Assembly (NCBI GenBank): GCA_024195265.1 | Contig: JAJLRJ010000002.1 | Coordinates: 47,239,371-47,303,370, forward strand | Length of the DNA: 64,000 nucleotides | Direction of reading: 5' to 3' | Origin: Dendrophyllia cribrosa | Taxonomy: Eukaryota > Cnidaria > Anthozoa > Scleractinia > Dendrophylliidae | Part shown: positions 36,000 to 47,069 of the stretch, piece by piece | Layout of the letters: each line of letters begins with the position of its first letter | How positions within the stretch are numbered: the first letter of the stretch is position 1 | Notes under the pieces: model-generated | Told to the model about the DNA's origin: nothing | Seen by the model: only the letters and a program-made list of their open reading frames with translations | Databases searched by the model: none | Translations under genes and position numbers: made by a program

Positions 36000-37950
36000 A
36001 CAACCATCTGGGATTTCCATCATCTTTGTTAGAAAAGCGTCAAAATATAAAATCAATATATACAGACAAATGCAAAAACAGGTAAATAGGCATGTGAATA
36101 TCATGGTTGCCATGGAAACATCACATGTCAGGAACAAACCTCTGTAACGTCAAAATGTTTCTAGATCGGTTTCAGAAAAAGTCACGAATTTTTTCAGGGT
36201 TTAGAAAGGCAAATGAAATATAAAATAAAGTAGCAAAAATGAGCTGGATGCGTGTTGCTACAACCATAGACAACACATCTTAATAGAACAATGCTTCGTC
36301 TTTAGGACATACGAAACATATACTGGCATTCACAGCCTACAATCCCCAGTTTTTCTTTTGCGCGATATTGTACCCCACCGGAAGTGAAATTTCACGTTTT
36401 TAGACGGTTAAAAGACGGGAAAGAAGAACCGATATCGAAAAACTTGTTTTCGATTTTGTCATCAGAACACCATGTAGATTCCATCAAGCAAATAAAAAGA
36501 TCTTTCAAATACAACTTCTCGTTATATTTTTATTTTCGTATTTTCCGGAGCTACTTACCACTAATCCCTGAACTGCACTCCACTAATTCCAATCACTATT
36601 GCTGGCCAAAAGAAGATTTACATACAATCCTATTTCCTTTTTAGATTGTCCGTGCTTATCCTGGCCATCAATATTAAATGAAGAATTCAATATATAAATA
36701 ATGACGTCAGATATTTTATAGGACCCACGCCTTCTCACACATTTATTCAGTTGTCTTAGCGCAAAAAAGTGATGTTATGTAGATAAAATTTTGTTATGAC
36801 CATTTTTTATTGATGTGCCTAACCCACAACCCCTTCCTAATTTTATAAGTAAGCAACTTCACAAGAACATATGCGGGGAAAGGGGTAAGGGATGTCGTAC
36901 CCCAACACGGGACATTAAGTGACTTTTCTTTAATTCTTCCAGTGGACTCAGTCCTAGGTGATAATCCTCAAGGGGGTGATAACCTCACAGGGTACTGAGT
37001 GAGAGGTGATAATCCTCTCTGGGGGTGATAATCCCTCATGCTGCTTAGTGAGAGGTGATAACCTTCTATGGGAGGGGAGTATGGAGAGGTGATAATTCTC
37101 TAGGTTAAGCGTAATTAGAGTCTATGGGGTAAAGGGTGACATGTATGGGAGGACTTCAACCCGAACCGGTCTTTATTAAACTTAAACTGGGTATAAATGT
37201 TCCTTGACATATATGTAACTCTGGTACATATAGTATAAAATACAAAAGCCTTAGTTCTGAAAAGCTACAACCATAAAATTAAAAACTAGTAGGTACAATG
37301 GTGGTCAAAAGACCTTGGAACACTTAAAAAATACTATCGTTCCATTTCCTGATTCAAGTGTTTGTAACCTTGCAAACTGTCACCAAAGCAAGATGTCACT
37401 CGCACGTTGAGACATGGTATTGCATTTCGGTTACCATAATTGATCAGTTTCCACAATCAATGAGGGTGAAAAAAGATGTCATCTTAGAACTCCTATAATC
37501 TGCGGCGGGTACATATCCTAGTTCCTTCAATCGTTCGCTAACTTCACATATTATCCTTGCCTACAATGTATCACTGCCGTGTTCAACTTTACTCCAATGG
37601 TTATTAAACGCAACATGCGGCCAGCCGTACCACTTGTTCATTACATTGGGTTCACACAATGAGAGTGTGGGCCGGGGTGAAAGGCATGTTCTGTAAAATA
37701 TCAAATGCACGGTTGGTGGTCATTCAATAGTCGGAATGCAAGCGTGTTTAAAACCGTGTTTGGAGCAGCCGTCTTAAGGTAGGATTAATTCAAAACTACC
37801 GATTGTTATCTTCCATATAATACTAGAAGGTCTCATCAGCAAATTTCAATGTTTATGTACAAGGAACAGTAACTTTATTGGTTTTAAACGACGATGAAAG
37901 GATATTCATTGCGTGGTACTCATGCATATAATGTCATCATTTTTTTGCAG
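36000..37950. other. No gene recognised, apart from the hairpin array
   Basis: AT-rich spacer; the 86-codon ORF at 36384 has no recognisable motif. Confidence 0.35.
36950..37112. repeat. Six tandem mini-hairpins with TGATAA loops
   Basis: AGGTGATAATCCTC, GGGGTGATAACCTCAC, GAGGTGATAATCCTC, GGGGTGATAATCCCTC, GAGGTGATAACCTTC and GAGGTGATAATTCTC follow one another at 20-45 base intervals. Each is a short stem around TGATAA. Confidence 0.8.
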
Positions 37951-38048
37951 GTACATCGTCCCCATTCCATGGTTGTAGGAGGAGTCTGGCTGACAGATAA
38001 GCAGCGAGAGTTGTATTTTGAACGTTCACATTTGCAAACTTGACAAAC
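37951..38048 (+). other. Probable 5' untranslated exon of CAP-2
   Basis: Acceptor ATTTTTTTGCAG and donor AAAC/GTAAGT bracket 98 non-coding bases 300 bases before the acceptor (TTGATTCATAG at 38348) of the start-codon exon. Confidence 0.5.
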
Positions 38049-38355
38049 GTAAGTACGAGATTTGAAAGGAAAACATATTTTCTTAATTGGCCTTTATGGT
38101 CAGCAATTGTAAATCTTCAATTTGCATGCTGAGATGAAAAAAGTGTTCTGGTAAAGAATTGGGAAGTTGTGTAAAGCAGACTATACATTGTTAATTGTTT
38201 GCGAACTATTCAATATTCTATATTTAAACATTGTCGATCCTTTCATGAATTCATTTTTATCTCTAAGCCTTATGTATAATTTCTATAAAGATATCGAATT
38301 TGCATTGACACTGTTTATATTTCCATCACGCTTTACTTTGATTCATAGGTCGGCA

Positions 38356-41300
38356 ATGGGAACCGAGAAATGGTTTGTCATTATTCATTGCGTTTTCATC
38401 TGGTTAAGTTTGATTTCCACTGGTAAGGTTCCAACTTTTTCACTCCTTGTTTAGTAACTTCACATATTTTTTTGTTACATTGCATATAAACATTTGCCGC
38501 ATTATCCTTGGCAGGAAATTCAGGTTCGCTTCGAATTCCAATCAACGGACAGCTAGTTTATGACACACTGTCAAAAACAGCAGATCTTTGTCTTTCACCG
38601 CACATGTGTCCGCCATGTATGCTTGATGCTCTTTGCCAACTAAACATGGCAACCATGGGTAATACACACTCAATTGAAACCTCATCTGCAGCTACAACAA
38701 CACCTACCCCGACTACATCTCCAACAACTGATGTTACCTCGTCATCTGCAGCTACTACTATAAGCACTGCGCAGACCCCAACTGAGGAGCCCACCAGCAG
38801 CGCGTCCACACCGACAGGCTCAAGTAGTACAACTGAGGTCACCGCAACAACGGAGGCTACTGCAACGACAGCGGCTAGCAGTACGAGACCCACTGGGACA
38901 GACAATGGGATAGAAGGAGCTGAAGGAGGTTGTGCATCTTTATTTATTTTAACCCTATTCGGCATGGGCTTTTTTTGAGTTCCTGAGCCTGGGTGGGGGG
39001 GGGGGGGGGCACAATGGAACGATGAGGTCATATGACGTAGTTATTAGGTAATTAGCTATACGGCCGCCATCTTGGATCCGCCATCTTGGATTTCTGATTT
39101 TTTTTTAAACCTCTTAAAAACCAAAAAGTCCAAATTGACTCAAAATTAATCAAAACCAATAAATGAAAACTAAATGACGTAAAAAATACAAAAGTTATAC
39201 CAATAAACATTGTTTTTCTTCATTCAAAGGTATAAATATGCAAATTTCCAAAAACATGGCTGTCAAAATCTTGTTGCCATGGAAACGTCAAGTCACGTGA
39301 TCAAAAAAATGTCATATGAAATTGTTGCCAGATTAACGTTAGGAAAAGTCACAAAGTTTGATGGCGTTTGAATACATATTAACCCATTGACACCTGAACC
39401 GCCCGTAACCGCCCGTACAAGACTCCACTGCTTTATAAAATTGTAACTTTCTCAACCGTGCGAACATTACCTTAACTAGCAGTTGTGAGCATTGACTAGA
39501 AAGTCTTTCAAATTGAGATACCCAATAAACACAAAAAAGTCAGCGATTTTTGCAGAATATCAGCGTTTGAATTTGGTCAATAACAAAAATTACCGTTTTT
39601 AACGTCATAGAAAAACAACAAAAATCACGTTTTTGCCTTTAGTTTTTTTATTCAAATCATCGTGGCAAACCCAAAAGTCAACATTTACAGCAAAATTCAG
39701 TCCTAGTCCTAGCTTAGCAGTGAATTTTTTTGCTCTTATTCGTTGCTCGGGCCTAGCTACAGCTTCTTATACTAGTGCATACTCACCTTGCCTCGATTTT
39801 CAACATCACCACCGAACTGCATGCTGGGAAATAAACAGATTTTTTGACGGCGTCCATTCACATACTAAGTTCACAGCCACTCTGAACCACCGCCGAAATT
39901 TCGCGCTTGTTGTGTTCTCCTGTGGTCGCAACTTCCAAAATATGCCGCGGTAGGTCGAAAAATTCATCCAGAGTCGAGTCCCAAAGCTACTTCGTTTCCA
40001 GGCGGCCATTTTTCCAGTTCAACGAGCAACGAGCCAAGTTCGTAAACGAAGTACAACACCTAACTCGCTTCATTGAGAAGTGGACTCTGAACTACCTCCA
40101 AGCTTAATGATGCTCATCAGGCAGCTACTAAAGATAAAAAATGGCCGTGAACTTACCAAAAATCGTAGATAATTCATATTGGACCCTTTATTGCAAATCA
40201 ACCAAGCAAAATGAGATCGTCACAATGACGTTTCCAGTAAACTCGGGCCTTCAGTGTTTTAGAACAGCAGCACTTTCAATGGTAACTCCAAATATGAAGT
40301 CACGAAATCCTATGGGGCGTGTGTATGTAGAAAATCACTCAAAAACGTAAAAATCCTCAGGTGTCAATGGGTTAAAGAAGTTATGAATGTTGAAAGTTAG
40401 CGCGGGCACAAGATGAAATGCTAATTAGTTACAACCACAGTATACATCCACCAGTGGTTGTAACTAACTAGCATTATATAGCTGTTTTGTAATAGGATTA
40501 CAAGTCTTCATTAAATTGTCATTTTTTTTTTCTTATGGATTATTAATGAATTTTATAATAAATACGACGAGGAGTCTGCAGGAAGCCTACACGCAGTCGT
40601 ACTAGTAAATCTGGATCCAAACAATTAACCATGATCGTACAACAGATTTCTTTCAGGCTGGTTTAAACGAGCATAACACGTACCGTAAAATCCATAATTC
40701 ATCTCCGTTAACTTTGGGTGCGAAGTTGAACAGTGATGCTCAGGCCACAGCCAAAAGAATAGCAACTCAGGGAAAACTTATCCATACAGACGATACCGGA
40801 GGACAAGGCGAGAATCTAGCAAAATTTTGCACCTCAGAGGAATTGACCCCAGGGGAGATAGCTTCGAAAGCAGTTAACAAATGGTAAGCAGTTCTATGTC
40901 AACCCTTGCCTTCCTCCTTCAAGGAAATGGAATTAAACATATTTTAAATAGCTGTTCAGAACACGAGTTAAATATTAAATAAATAACACTATTCAGATAT
41001 TCATTCTTCATTCTTCAAGAGATTTCATTCTTCAAGAGATTTATCAACCTGTATAGCTCCACTAACACCCGTAAATTCAGCTTTATAACAAGATCACTTA
41101 AGGAGTGGAACCTGCTCCCGAACAATATACTTGAGGCCCCCACCCTTGCTAAGTTCAAGGAGATGGTCACCATGGAACTTGTGAAGTAGTTTAATTAATG
41201 AACACGCAACACCTGTCAGTTTGTTTTGCTTTATTTTATTTTACATTGTATTTTTTTTTTTAAATCCGCTTTCATGCCAACAGCTTTGCGGATTATAATA

Positions 41301-41441
41301 TATAAATAAATTCATCAAATAAAGAATGATCCTCGCAGTTATGAACGCAATTTAAGCAATTGCGAAAAGAAGCCTGAAAAAATTCAGGACTTCAACGGGG
41401 TTCGAACCCGTGACCTCGCGATACCGGTGCGATGCTCTAGA

Positions 41442-41473
<32 letters not shown>

Positions 41474-41646
41474 AGGTCAATTGTAGGTTCATATGTTCCC
41501 GCGAAAGGAGTGGATGTGAAATGATATATATGAAATAAATCATATATGAACTGCGGAAATGAAATCAAATGAAGAATGATCCTCGCAGTTATGAACGCAA
41601 TTTAAGCAATTCCTTTCACGGGAACATATGAACCTACAATTGACCT

Positions 41647-41681
<35 letters not shown>

Positions 41682-44600
41682 AGAGCATCGCACCGGTATC
41701 GCGAGGTCACGGGCTCGAACCCCCTTGAAGGCCTGAATTTTTTTCAGGCTTCTTTTCGCAATTGCTTAAATTGCGTTCATAACTGCGAGGATCATTCTTC
41801 ATTTGATTTCATTTCCGCAGTTCATATATGATTTATTTCATATATATCATTTCAAATTTTAGTCAGTTCTCGATACATTGCTCGATACCCTAACTCCCAC
41901 ATTGCCTGGAAGAACTCTTATATAAAAGAAACGGGGGTGATGGTCGTACCTGTTTCGTTTTGTACCAAGGCTATTTGAATCGAAAATAACCACCGTCAGA
42001 GTTACTCTGATACCTTTTAAAATATTAGAGCAGTTTTCAATTGTGTCGAAAGTTTTGCATTGCTACGCTTTGTGATTGGCTAAAAAATCTCGTGCCACTT
42101 TCTCGACCAATCAGAAGTAAAACCAAAACCAATCGTGACTTGCTCGCAGCTCTGATTGGTTCATTAGATTGTTTACGACTGCTGTGATTGGTCAGAGTAA
42201 TTACTTTGGTTTTGGTTTTACGACACTCAAATGAAAACTTCTCTAAGCCAGAAATAATTGGTACCTCTTAAGGGTACAGGTAAATGCGAGCCACTCCCAC
42301 AAAACAGGTTTTTAATGCGGCTTTATGTTCTGATTTGTTTTGAGTAGTTTTTGTGCTTATGTTTTCTATGATTTATTTGCTGCTTAATTTGATTAATTTT
42401 CTGATTTCTTTCATACTTCTCTAATGTAATAGTAGTCTTTTGTGTTTTTGCTTTGTGTGACTTATTTGCTGCTTTAAGGTGGCTCCAAGTAGTTTTTTTT
42501 GGGTCGCACTTCCCTTTTTATATTAGCCTTTGAATACAGCCGCTTCTCATCGCTCCCGGCCGCTAGGGGCGTTCGCGCAAGAGAGCGTCTGCGATTTACT
42601 CTGATAAATTCCATACTGATGACGCAAATCTCCCGTCGCTAATCTCGTTTAATTATAATAATGCATGCAGTGAAACCAAATGAAATGAAAGGTGTTGACA
42701 GGCCTATCACAAATTCTACTAGCGCCGGGCGAGTATGACCTTTGTTCACTCGTTTTAGTTGGTTTGTTTTCACAGGGCCGGGTCGCACTAGAGGATAAAA
42801 TTGGTTTTGGTGAGATTGTATTTCACTCAACTTTCTGTTTCCAGCAAAAAAAGTATTTTGTTATGTTTGGGTCGCACAGTCAACTAGTCATGTCAACCAA
42901 TGTGTCAACAGAAGAAGATAAACTTCCATCTCCCACCAAAATGAGTCATGCAATCACGCTATTTACGAACATATGGAACCGCAACAAACGGCTTTCGCTT
43001 TTCTCGGAATTTTATGCCTTTTAACCTGCATGCAGGTGAGAATGGCAAGTATATTTAATATGCACTGTATCTACAATCTTCATAACCTGAATATTCAACT
43101 GGCACTGTTGGATTATGAGCGTCAAGTCAGGCAACGAAGACGGCGAAGACGACACAACCCGTATCGCTGAATGTCGGCTGCGTCGCTAAATGTTGGCTAG
43201 CTGGCCGGTTAACTTCTGGTTGTCTGATAGCAGCTCCTGGATTTAGATTTAGATTTTTCCCAAATAGAAGGTAAAAACCGCTGGGGCTTCAGTATGCATA
43301 TGGCCCGGGGGGGGTACTCGGCCAATTTTTGGGTGCGGGTGTGCCGCTGGGACTCTGAGATCCTTAACCTATACTAGACCATTTAAGCTGCATTTTGCAA
43401 CCCTATACTAGACTAAACACCGAAAAACCCTACCCTATCCTAAACCTATTCCAGACTCGCTATTTTCCAGAAACTCGTTCACTATCACAGTTATTAGTAA
43501 ACAGGGGTCAGTAAAAATGCCGTACTGCCGGCCGTACCGATTTTAAAATGCCATTTGCCAGTAAACCTTGTCTAGACTAAATTCTTCACGCAACTCATCA
43601 GTTTCGCGGAAAATGATACCCTATTCTAGACCAAAAATCTCTGATAACTATATCCTATCCTAGACTAAACTGCCTGAAAAACATACCCTTCACAGCGGCA
43701 CATACCTATATAGCTCATATATGGGAGTACCCCCCCCCCCCCCTCCCCCCGGGGCATATGGCTACATTGGATCCATCTTGAGCTAGAGAAAGGCGCCAAA
43801 CTCGTGAGAAAATTGATTTTACCGCGTTTTCGGTTTCTATTTACGTCATGATTGACATATTAATGGCTTTTTTGACGAATTGGGACATTTCGGCGAGGTC
43901 TAGAGCTCACCAATTTCAAGTGTCGGTATCTTTGAACATGTGGTGCATTCCGCTCATTTTTAATATTTTTTTGACAGAGGGGTCGCACTCGCAAATCCTA
44001 TATGATGACAGATTTTTTTGTAAAATAAACAACTTTTTACGCCAATGCGACTCGGTCCTCAGTTTAGCCCTGATCATTATGTCTTTTAAAGATCTACCCC
44101 TTTTGAATGAAATAAGGGAAGGTTATTTATAGATCCGTCTAGCAAAGGTTGTGATTCATTTGTCCATGAGGATGTATGTACACAGGGCTTGTACTTCGTG
44201 GAGGTTTAGGGTTGTATTGTGTTACAAAGGATACCATTTCCTTGCGCGCTTTTATTTCTTAGTGCAATGGTTTATTATTTCCGTTTTACATCTTTGCCGT
44301 GAAAATATTGGCAAAATAAATTGCCATTTTTGGCCCCGGCCATTACGGTTCCGTGAGTCTGAAGGTAGTCGTTCCGCTTAAAGCAGACTGATTATGATAA
44401 TTACGGGATTCTTCTTCCCATGCATCGCAGATAAATGTTCATTCATCCACACGTGCACGAGTGGCGCCGTTTGAAATATCAGTGACTTGCTATATCCGGT
44501 CGGTAAATTGACAAAAACAGAAAAACCTATTCACCGCAGATAAAACAATAAAGAGCCTTAAATTGACTTGCTTGTAAAAAGTGAAAACGTCAAGAAAAAC

Positions 44601-45318
44601 TGCATTTGAATGAAAAGCTCGATCTCTTTACTGCCGAGGAGTTAGAGCTATTTGCAGGGAGTACTAATTTAAGTCTGGGAAAACTTTATGTGGTAATTTA
44701 ATGATAATTTGTGAGACCTATGGTATGTTTTGACCGCTTATATTTCAAACATGAAAAAACACGTGTTGAAAATGTTTCAGCGATTTATTTAAAATCGAAC
44801 AGTTTAATTTGTTTCAAATTTTCCCATTTAGTGTGCTATACAGTGTAGATTATAGCGCATTTATTCGCTTATCGAGGGTAGCCCCAAAATCGAAAGATAT
44901 TTAGGAAAAACTGTTTTTCGCCATGTTTGTTTACCGTTGCTATGGAAACGCTGATTAGCATAAAAAGAGCATCATCCAAAACTTTCATCCACGCCTAACA
45001 TTCAGATTCATTGAGCTAAAGTAAGATTATGTAAAAGCGCATTTAAAAAAGGAGTGTGACCCCCCCAAAAAAATACTTGGAGCCACCTTAAACATAATGC
45101 CACTTTTCTTCGACTATCAGTTTTTAGTTATAGAATATACTAAATGTTGAAGTTGGGCACTGAATATCATATTTATAGCTGACTTGACGTACAGCGACAC
45201 TGCAAAATTTATTTTTTTAGATTTTAGCGTTAAAATATGCAGCGATACTTTACACAAACACGTACTACACTTAGTTTGAAAGGAAACATTTTAATGCTTT
45301 AACGCTATTCGGCCTTGG

Positions 45319-45358
<40 letters not shown>

Positions 45359-46587
45359 AAGTGCCCGCGCTAACTTTCAACATGCATAACTTTTTTAATG
45401 TGTACCCAAACGCCATCATACTTGTGACTTTTCCTAAAATTTATCTGGCAACAATTTCATATGACAATTTTTTGATCACGTGACTTGATGTTTCCATGGC
45501 AACAAGATTTAGACAGTCATGTTTTTTTGAAATTTGCATATTTATACCTTTGTTGCTATGGAAACATCAAGTAACATAATCAATAAAATGTCATAAGAAA
45601 TTGTTGCCAGATAGATTTTAGGAAAAGTCTCAAAGTTTGATCGCGTTTGAATACATATTAAGGAAGTTAAGAATGTTGAAAGTTAGCGCGGGCCCCCCAG
45701 GCAAAATAGGGTTAAGGTGATAATTCTTCAGGACAATAGTAGAACAAGGAGCAAAGGACCGCGAACGAAAATGCTGCTGGAATACGTAGGATCTATAGAA
45801 GATCTGATCAGCCAAAAATAGTAATACAAACTTGAACAAGCCAAAATGCAACCGTGGACAGCTGTTTCGACCTGGTTGGGTCTCGTCAGCACGGTGTAGC
45901 AGCAAAAAGATAGAAAAACTAGCGCGAACGCCAATTTTATACCAAATCGCACGTGGTGATGGCGATGGCGGTCGCGGAAAATGAAAATGAAAATGACTTA
46001 ATCCTATTCAGCCTGGGCTTTTTTTGAGTTTCTGGGCCGGGGGGCGGGGGGGGGGGGGGGGGGGGGGGCAACTTCAAGAACATTAAGGCCATGACAATGA
46101 AACCTAGAGGGTACATAGTACGTCCAAAACTGTCTCCTTTGCGGTCCGCACAATGAAACGATGACGTCATATGTTATTAGGTAATTAGTTATACGGCCTC
46201 CATCTTGGATTTCTGAATTTTTTTAAAACCTCCTAAAAGCCGTCTAAATTCACTCAAAATTAATCAAAACCAATAAATAGACGCTAAATGACGTAAAAAT
46301 ATTTGCATATTTTAACCTTTGAATGAAGAACAACAATGTTTATTGGTATAACTTTTAAATTTCTACGTCATTTAGCGTTAATTTATTGGTTTTGAAAAAA
46401 TTCAGAAATCCAAGATAGAGGATCCAAGATGGCGGCCATATATCTTATTACCTAATAACAACGTCATATAACGACATCGTTCCATTGTGCGGACCGCAAA
46501 GGAGACAGTTTCGGACGTACTATGTACCTTCTAGGTTTCATTGCTATAGCCTTAATATTCTTGAAGTTACGAGGGAGGGCGCAATGT

Positions 46588-46629
<42 letters not shown>

Positions 46630-47069
46630 AGGCTCAGGAACTCAAAAGAAAAAGCCCAGGAAAAATAGAGTTAATAAGCATACCCCATGCATATCTGAGC
46701 ATACGTTTCTCAATTTTTTTCTCCAAAAACTTTTTGGTATTATTCTCAAGGTATAAGGAAGTGTGCAAATATAACTTCAACAACCCAAGTTGGTCAGAAT
46801 CTACCGGACACTTCACACAACTCGTCTGGTCTTCGACTCAAGATGTTGGAATGGGATGGGACAGTAAAGAGGACAATGACTTAACTTGCTACTATGTGAC
46901 AGCACGTTATTATCCCGAAGGAAACGTTGACAGCACATCTCAATTTCAAGAAAATGTCAAGAAAGGGAGTTTCGATCCATCTTATTGCGATCCTGCTAAA
47001 AAGAGGGAGCTAACCTCAAGGAAATTATGTCATGGGAAGGGTGCTGTATTTTGGTCAAAGCTGTGCTGA
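38356..47069 (+). CDS. CAP-2: complete secreted CAP/SCP protein with mucin-like linker
   Basis: Exons 38356-38422 (ATG, signal peptide FVIIHCVFIWLSLI, phase 1), 38515-38928 (1-1), 40646-40883 (1-2) and 46751-47069 join without a stop into 345 residues. After a Cys-containing segment (LSPHMCPPCMLDALC) the second exon is almost pure Thr/Ser/Ala/Pro, a likely O-glycosylated stalk. The CAP domain follows: HNTYRKIHNSSPLTL, KLIHTDDTGGQGENLA, W/YKEVCKYNF, GHFTQLVW, YYVTARYYPEGN, and a Cys-bearing tail ending in LC. The CAP tetrad is complete. Exon 3 start at 40646 is chosen because phase 1 matches both paralogues. The donor after exon 2 is weak (GAG/GTTGTG) and an element begins 23 bases beyond it. 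The last intron, 5.9 kb, is full of inserted elements. AATAAA at about 47096. Confidence 0.88.
38952..40412. mobile_element. Poly-G/C MITE, member B, interrupted by a second element
   Basis: Left ACCCTATTCGGCATGGGC with a G run at 38995-39010 and the family interior (GCCATCTTGGAT, CCATGGAAACGTCAAGTCAC). The interior resumes at 40373 (AGAAGTTATGAATGTTG, GTTAGCGCGGGCAC) after a nested insertion, but the right TIR is lost. A 68-base hairpin (GAAATGCTAATTAGTTACAA … ) follows at 40413-40480. Confidence 0.7.
39382..40372. mobile_element. Nested TIR element, ACCCATTGACACCTGA ends
   Basis: TTA/ACCCATTGACACCTGA at the left, TCAGGTGTCAATGGGT/TAA at the right, inserted in member B of the poly-G family. 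ORFs inside are short and unrecognised. Confidence 0.75.
41030..41190 (+). pseudogene. C-terminal tail of a LINE reverse transcriptase ORF
   Basis: Reads STNTRKFSFITRSLKEWNLL, then LPNNILEAPTLAKFKEMV and a stop: the R-x-(I/L)-x-x-W-N-x-L-P ending typical of CR1/L2/Jockey-type ORF2 proteins. It is a 5'-truncated remnant in the CAP-2 intron. Confidence 0.65.
41388..41458 (-). tRNA. tRNA-Thr(GGT)-like, better-preserved copy
   Basis: Minus strand: acceptor GGCTTCA/TGAAGTC, D arm TAGCTCAGTTTCTAGAGC, anticodon stem TCGCA/CGCGA with loop CCGGTAT (GGT, Thr), T arm ACGGG-TTCGAAC-CCCGT perfect. The D loop lacks the GG pair and base 33 is C, so a pseudogene is likely. Confidence 0.55.
41662..41732 (+). 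tRNA. tRNA-Thr(GGT)-like, mirrored copy
   Basis: Same cloverleaf as the copy at 41388 but with the D-loop GG (CAGTTGGTA) intact and a T arm damaged on its 3' side (ACGGGCTCGAACCCCCT). Neither copy alone is fully canonical. Confidence 0.5.
42028..42243. mobile_element. TA-flanked MITE, GAGCAGTTTTCA ends
   Basis: GAGCAGTTTTCAATTGTGTC at the left against GACACTCAAATGAAAACTTCTC at the right, TA at both sides; the inner half contains repeated TGATTGG words and AAAACCAAAACC mirrored. Confidence 0.8.
42973..43035 (+). CDS. Possible orphan signal-peptide exon
   Basis: ATATGG start, a short polar N-terminus, then AFAFLGILCLLTC, followed directly by a consensus donor (CAG/GTGAGA) in phase 0. CAP-2 uses phase 1 at this point, so it does not fit as an alternative CAP-2 first exon. 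It may start a transcript from the element or be chance. Confidence 0.25.
43294..43762. mobile_element. Nested element with CATATGGCCCGGGGGGGG ends
   Basis: CATATGGCCCGGGGGGGGTA at the left mirrors TACC followed by C/T runs and GGGGCATATG at the right. The interior is dominated by CCCTATCCTA/CTAGACTAAA words. Confidence 0.65.
45302..45711. mobile_element. Poly-G/C MITE, member C
   Basis: Left ACGCTATTCGGCC with a G35 run (45320-45354), right CCAGGCAAAATAGGGT. Both halves carry the GCGCGGGC(A/C)C-GTTAGC block and CCATGGCAACAAG/TTGTTGCC in opposite orientation. Confidence 0.75.
46001..46672. mobile_element. Poly-G/C MITE, member D (full palindrome)
   Basis: Left CCTATTCAGCCTGGGC with a G-rich run at 46037-46068, right C40 run (46590-46629) and CCAGG..AAATAGAGT. 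About 120 bases of the arms match further in (ACTTCAAGAA, TGCGGTCCGCACAATG). The C run ends 120 bases before CAP-2 exon 4. Confidence 0.8.

Larger units (their letters stand above)
41324..41858. mobile_element. Foldback element with a tRNA-like sequence in each arm
   Basis: GAATGATCCTCGCAGTTATG, GGAACATATGAACCTACAAT and the tRNA-like block all occur in both orientations, mirrored about position 41570-41590. It lies in CAP-2 intron 3. Confidence 0.75.
42478..45087. mobile_element. 2.6-kb TTAA-flanked TIR element, GGTGGCTCC ends
   Basis: TTAA/GGTGGCTCCAAGTA at the left and TACTTGGAGCCACC/TTAA at the right, followed inward by T8GGGTCGCAC and its complement GTGTGACC. GGGTCGCAC occurs four times inside. 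No transposase is seen. It lies in CAP-2 intron 3 and contains a nested element (43294-43762) and a possible signal-peptide exon (42973-43035). Confidence 0.8.

Noticed and set aside
38558..39031. Val/Ala-rich minus-strand ORF opposite the CAP-2 linker exon (likewise 61071-61379 opposite CAP-3)
   Set aside because: Antisense shadow of Thr-rich codons; the + strand exon has matching splice sites and phases.
40656..40883. Start of CAP-2 exon 3 at the TTTCTTTCAG acceptor (40657)
   Set aside because: It would need phase 0, while the preceding donor and both paralogues use phase 1; the acceptor at 40645 gives the same residue count before HN as CAP-3.
46485..46750. Proline-rich extension upstream of CAP-2 exon 4
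   Set aside because: It is the translation of the C40 run of a MITE; the exon begins at the AG before 46751, matching the other two genes.
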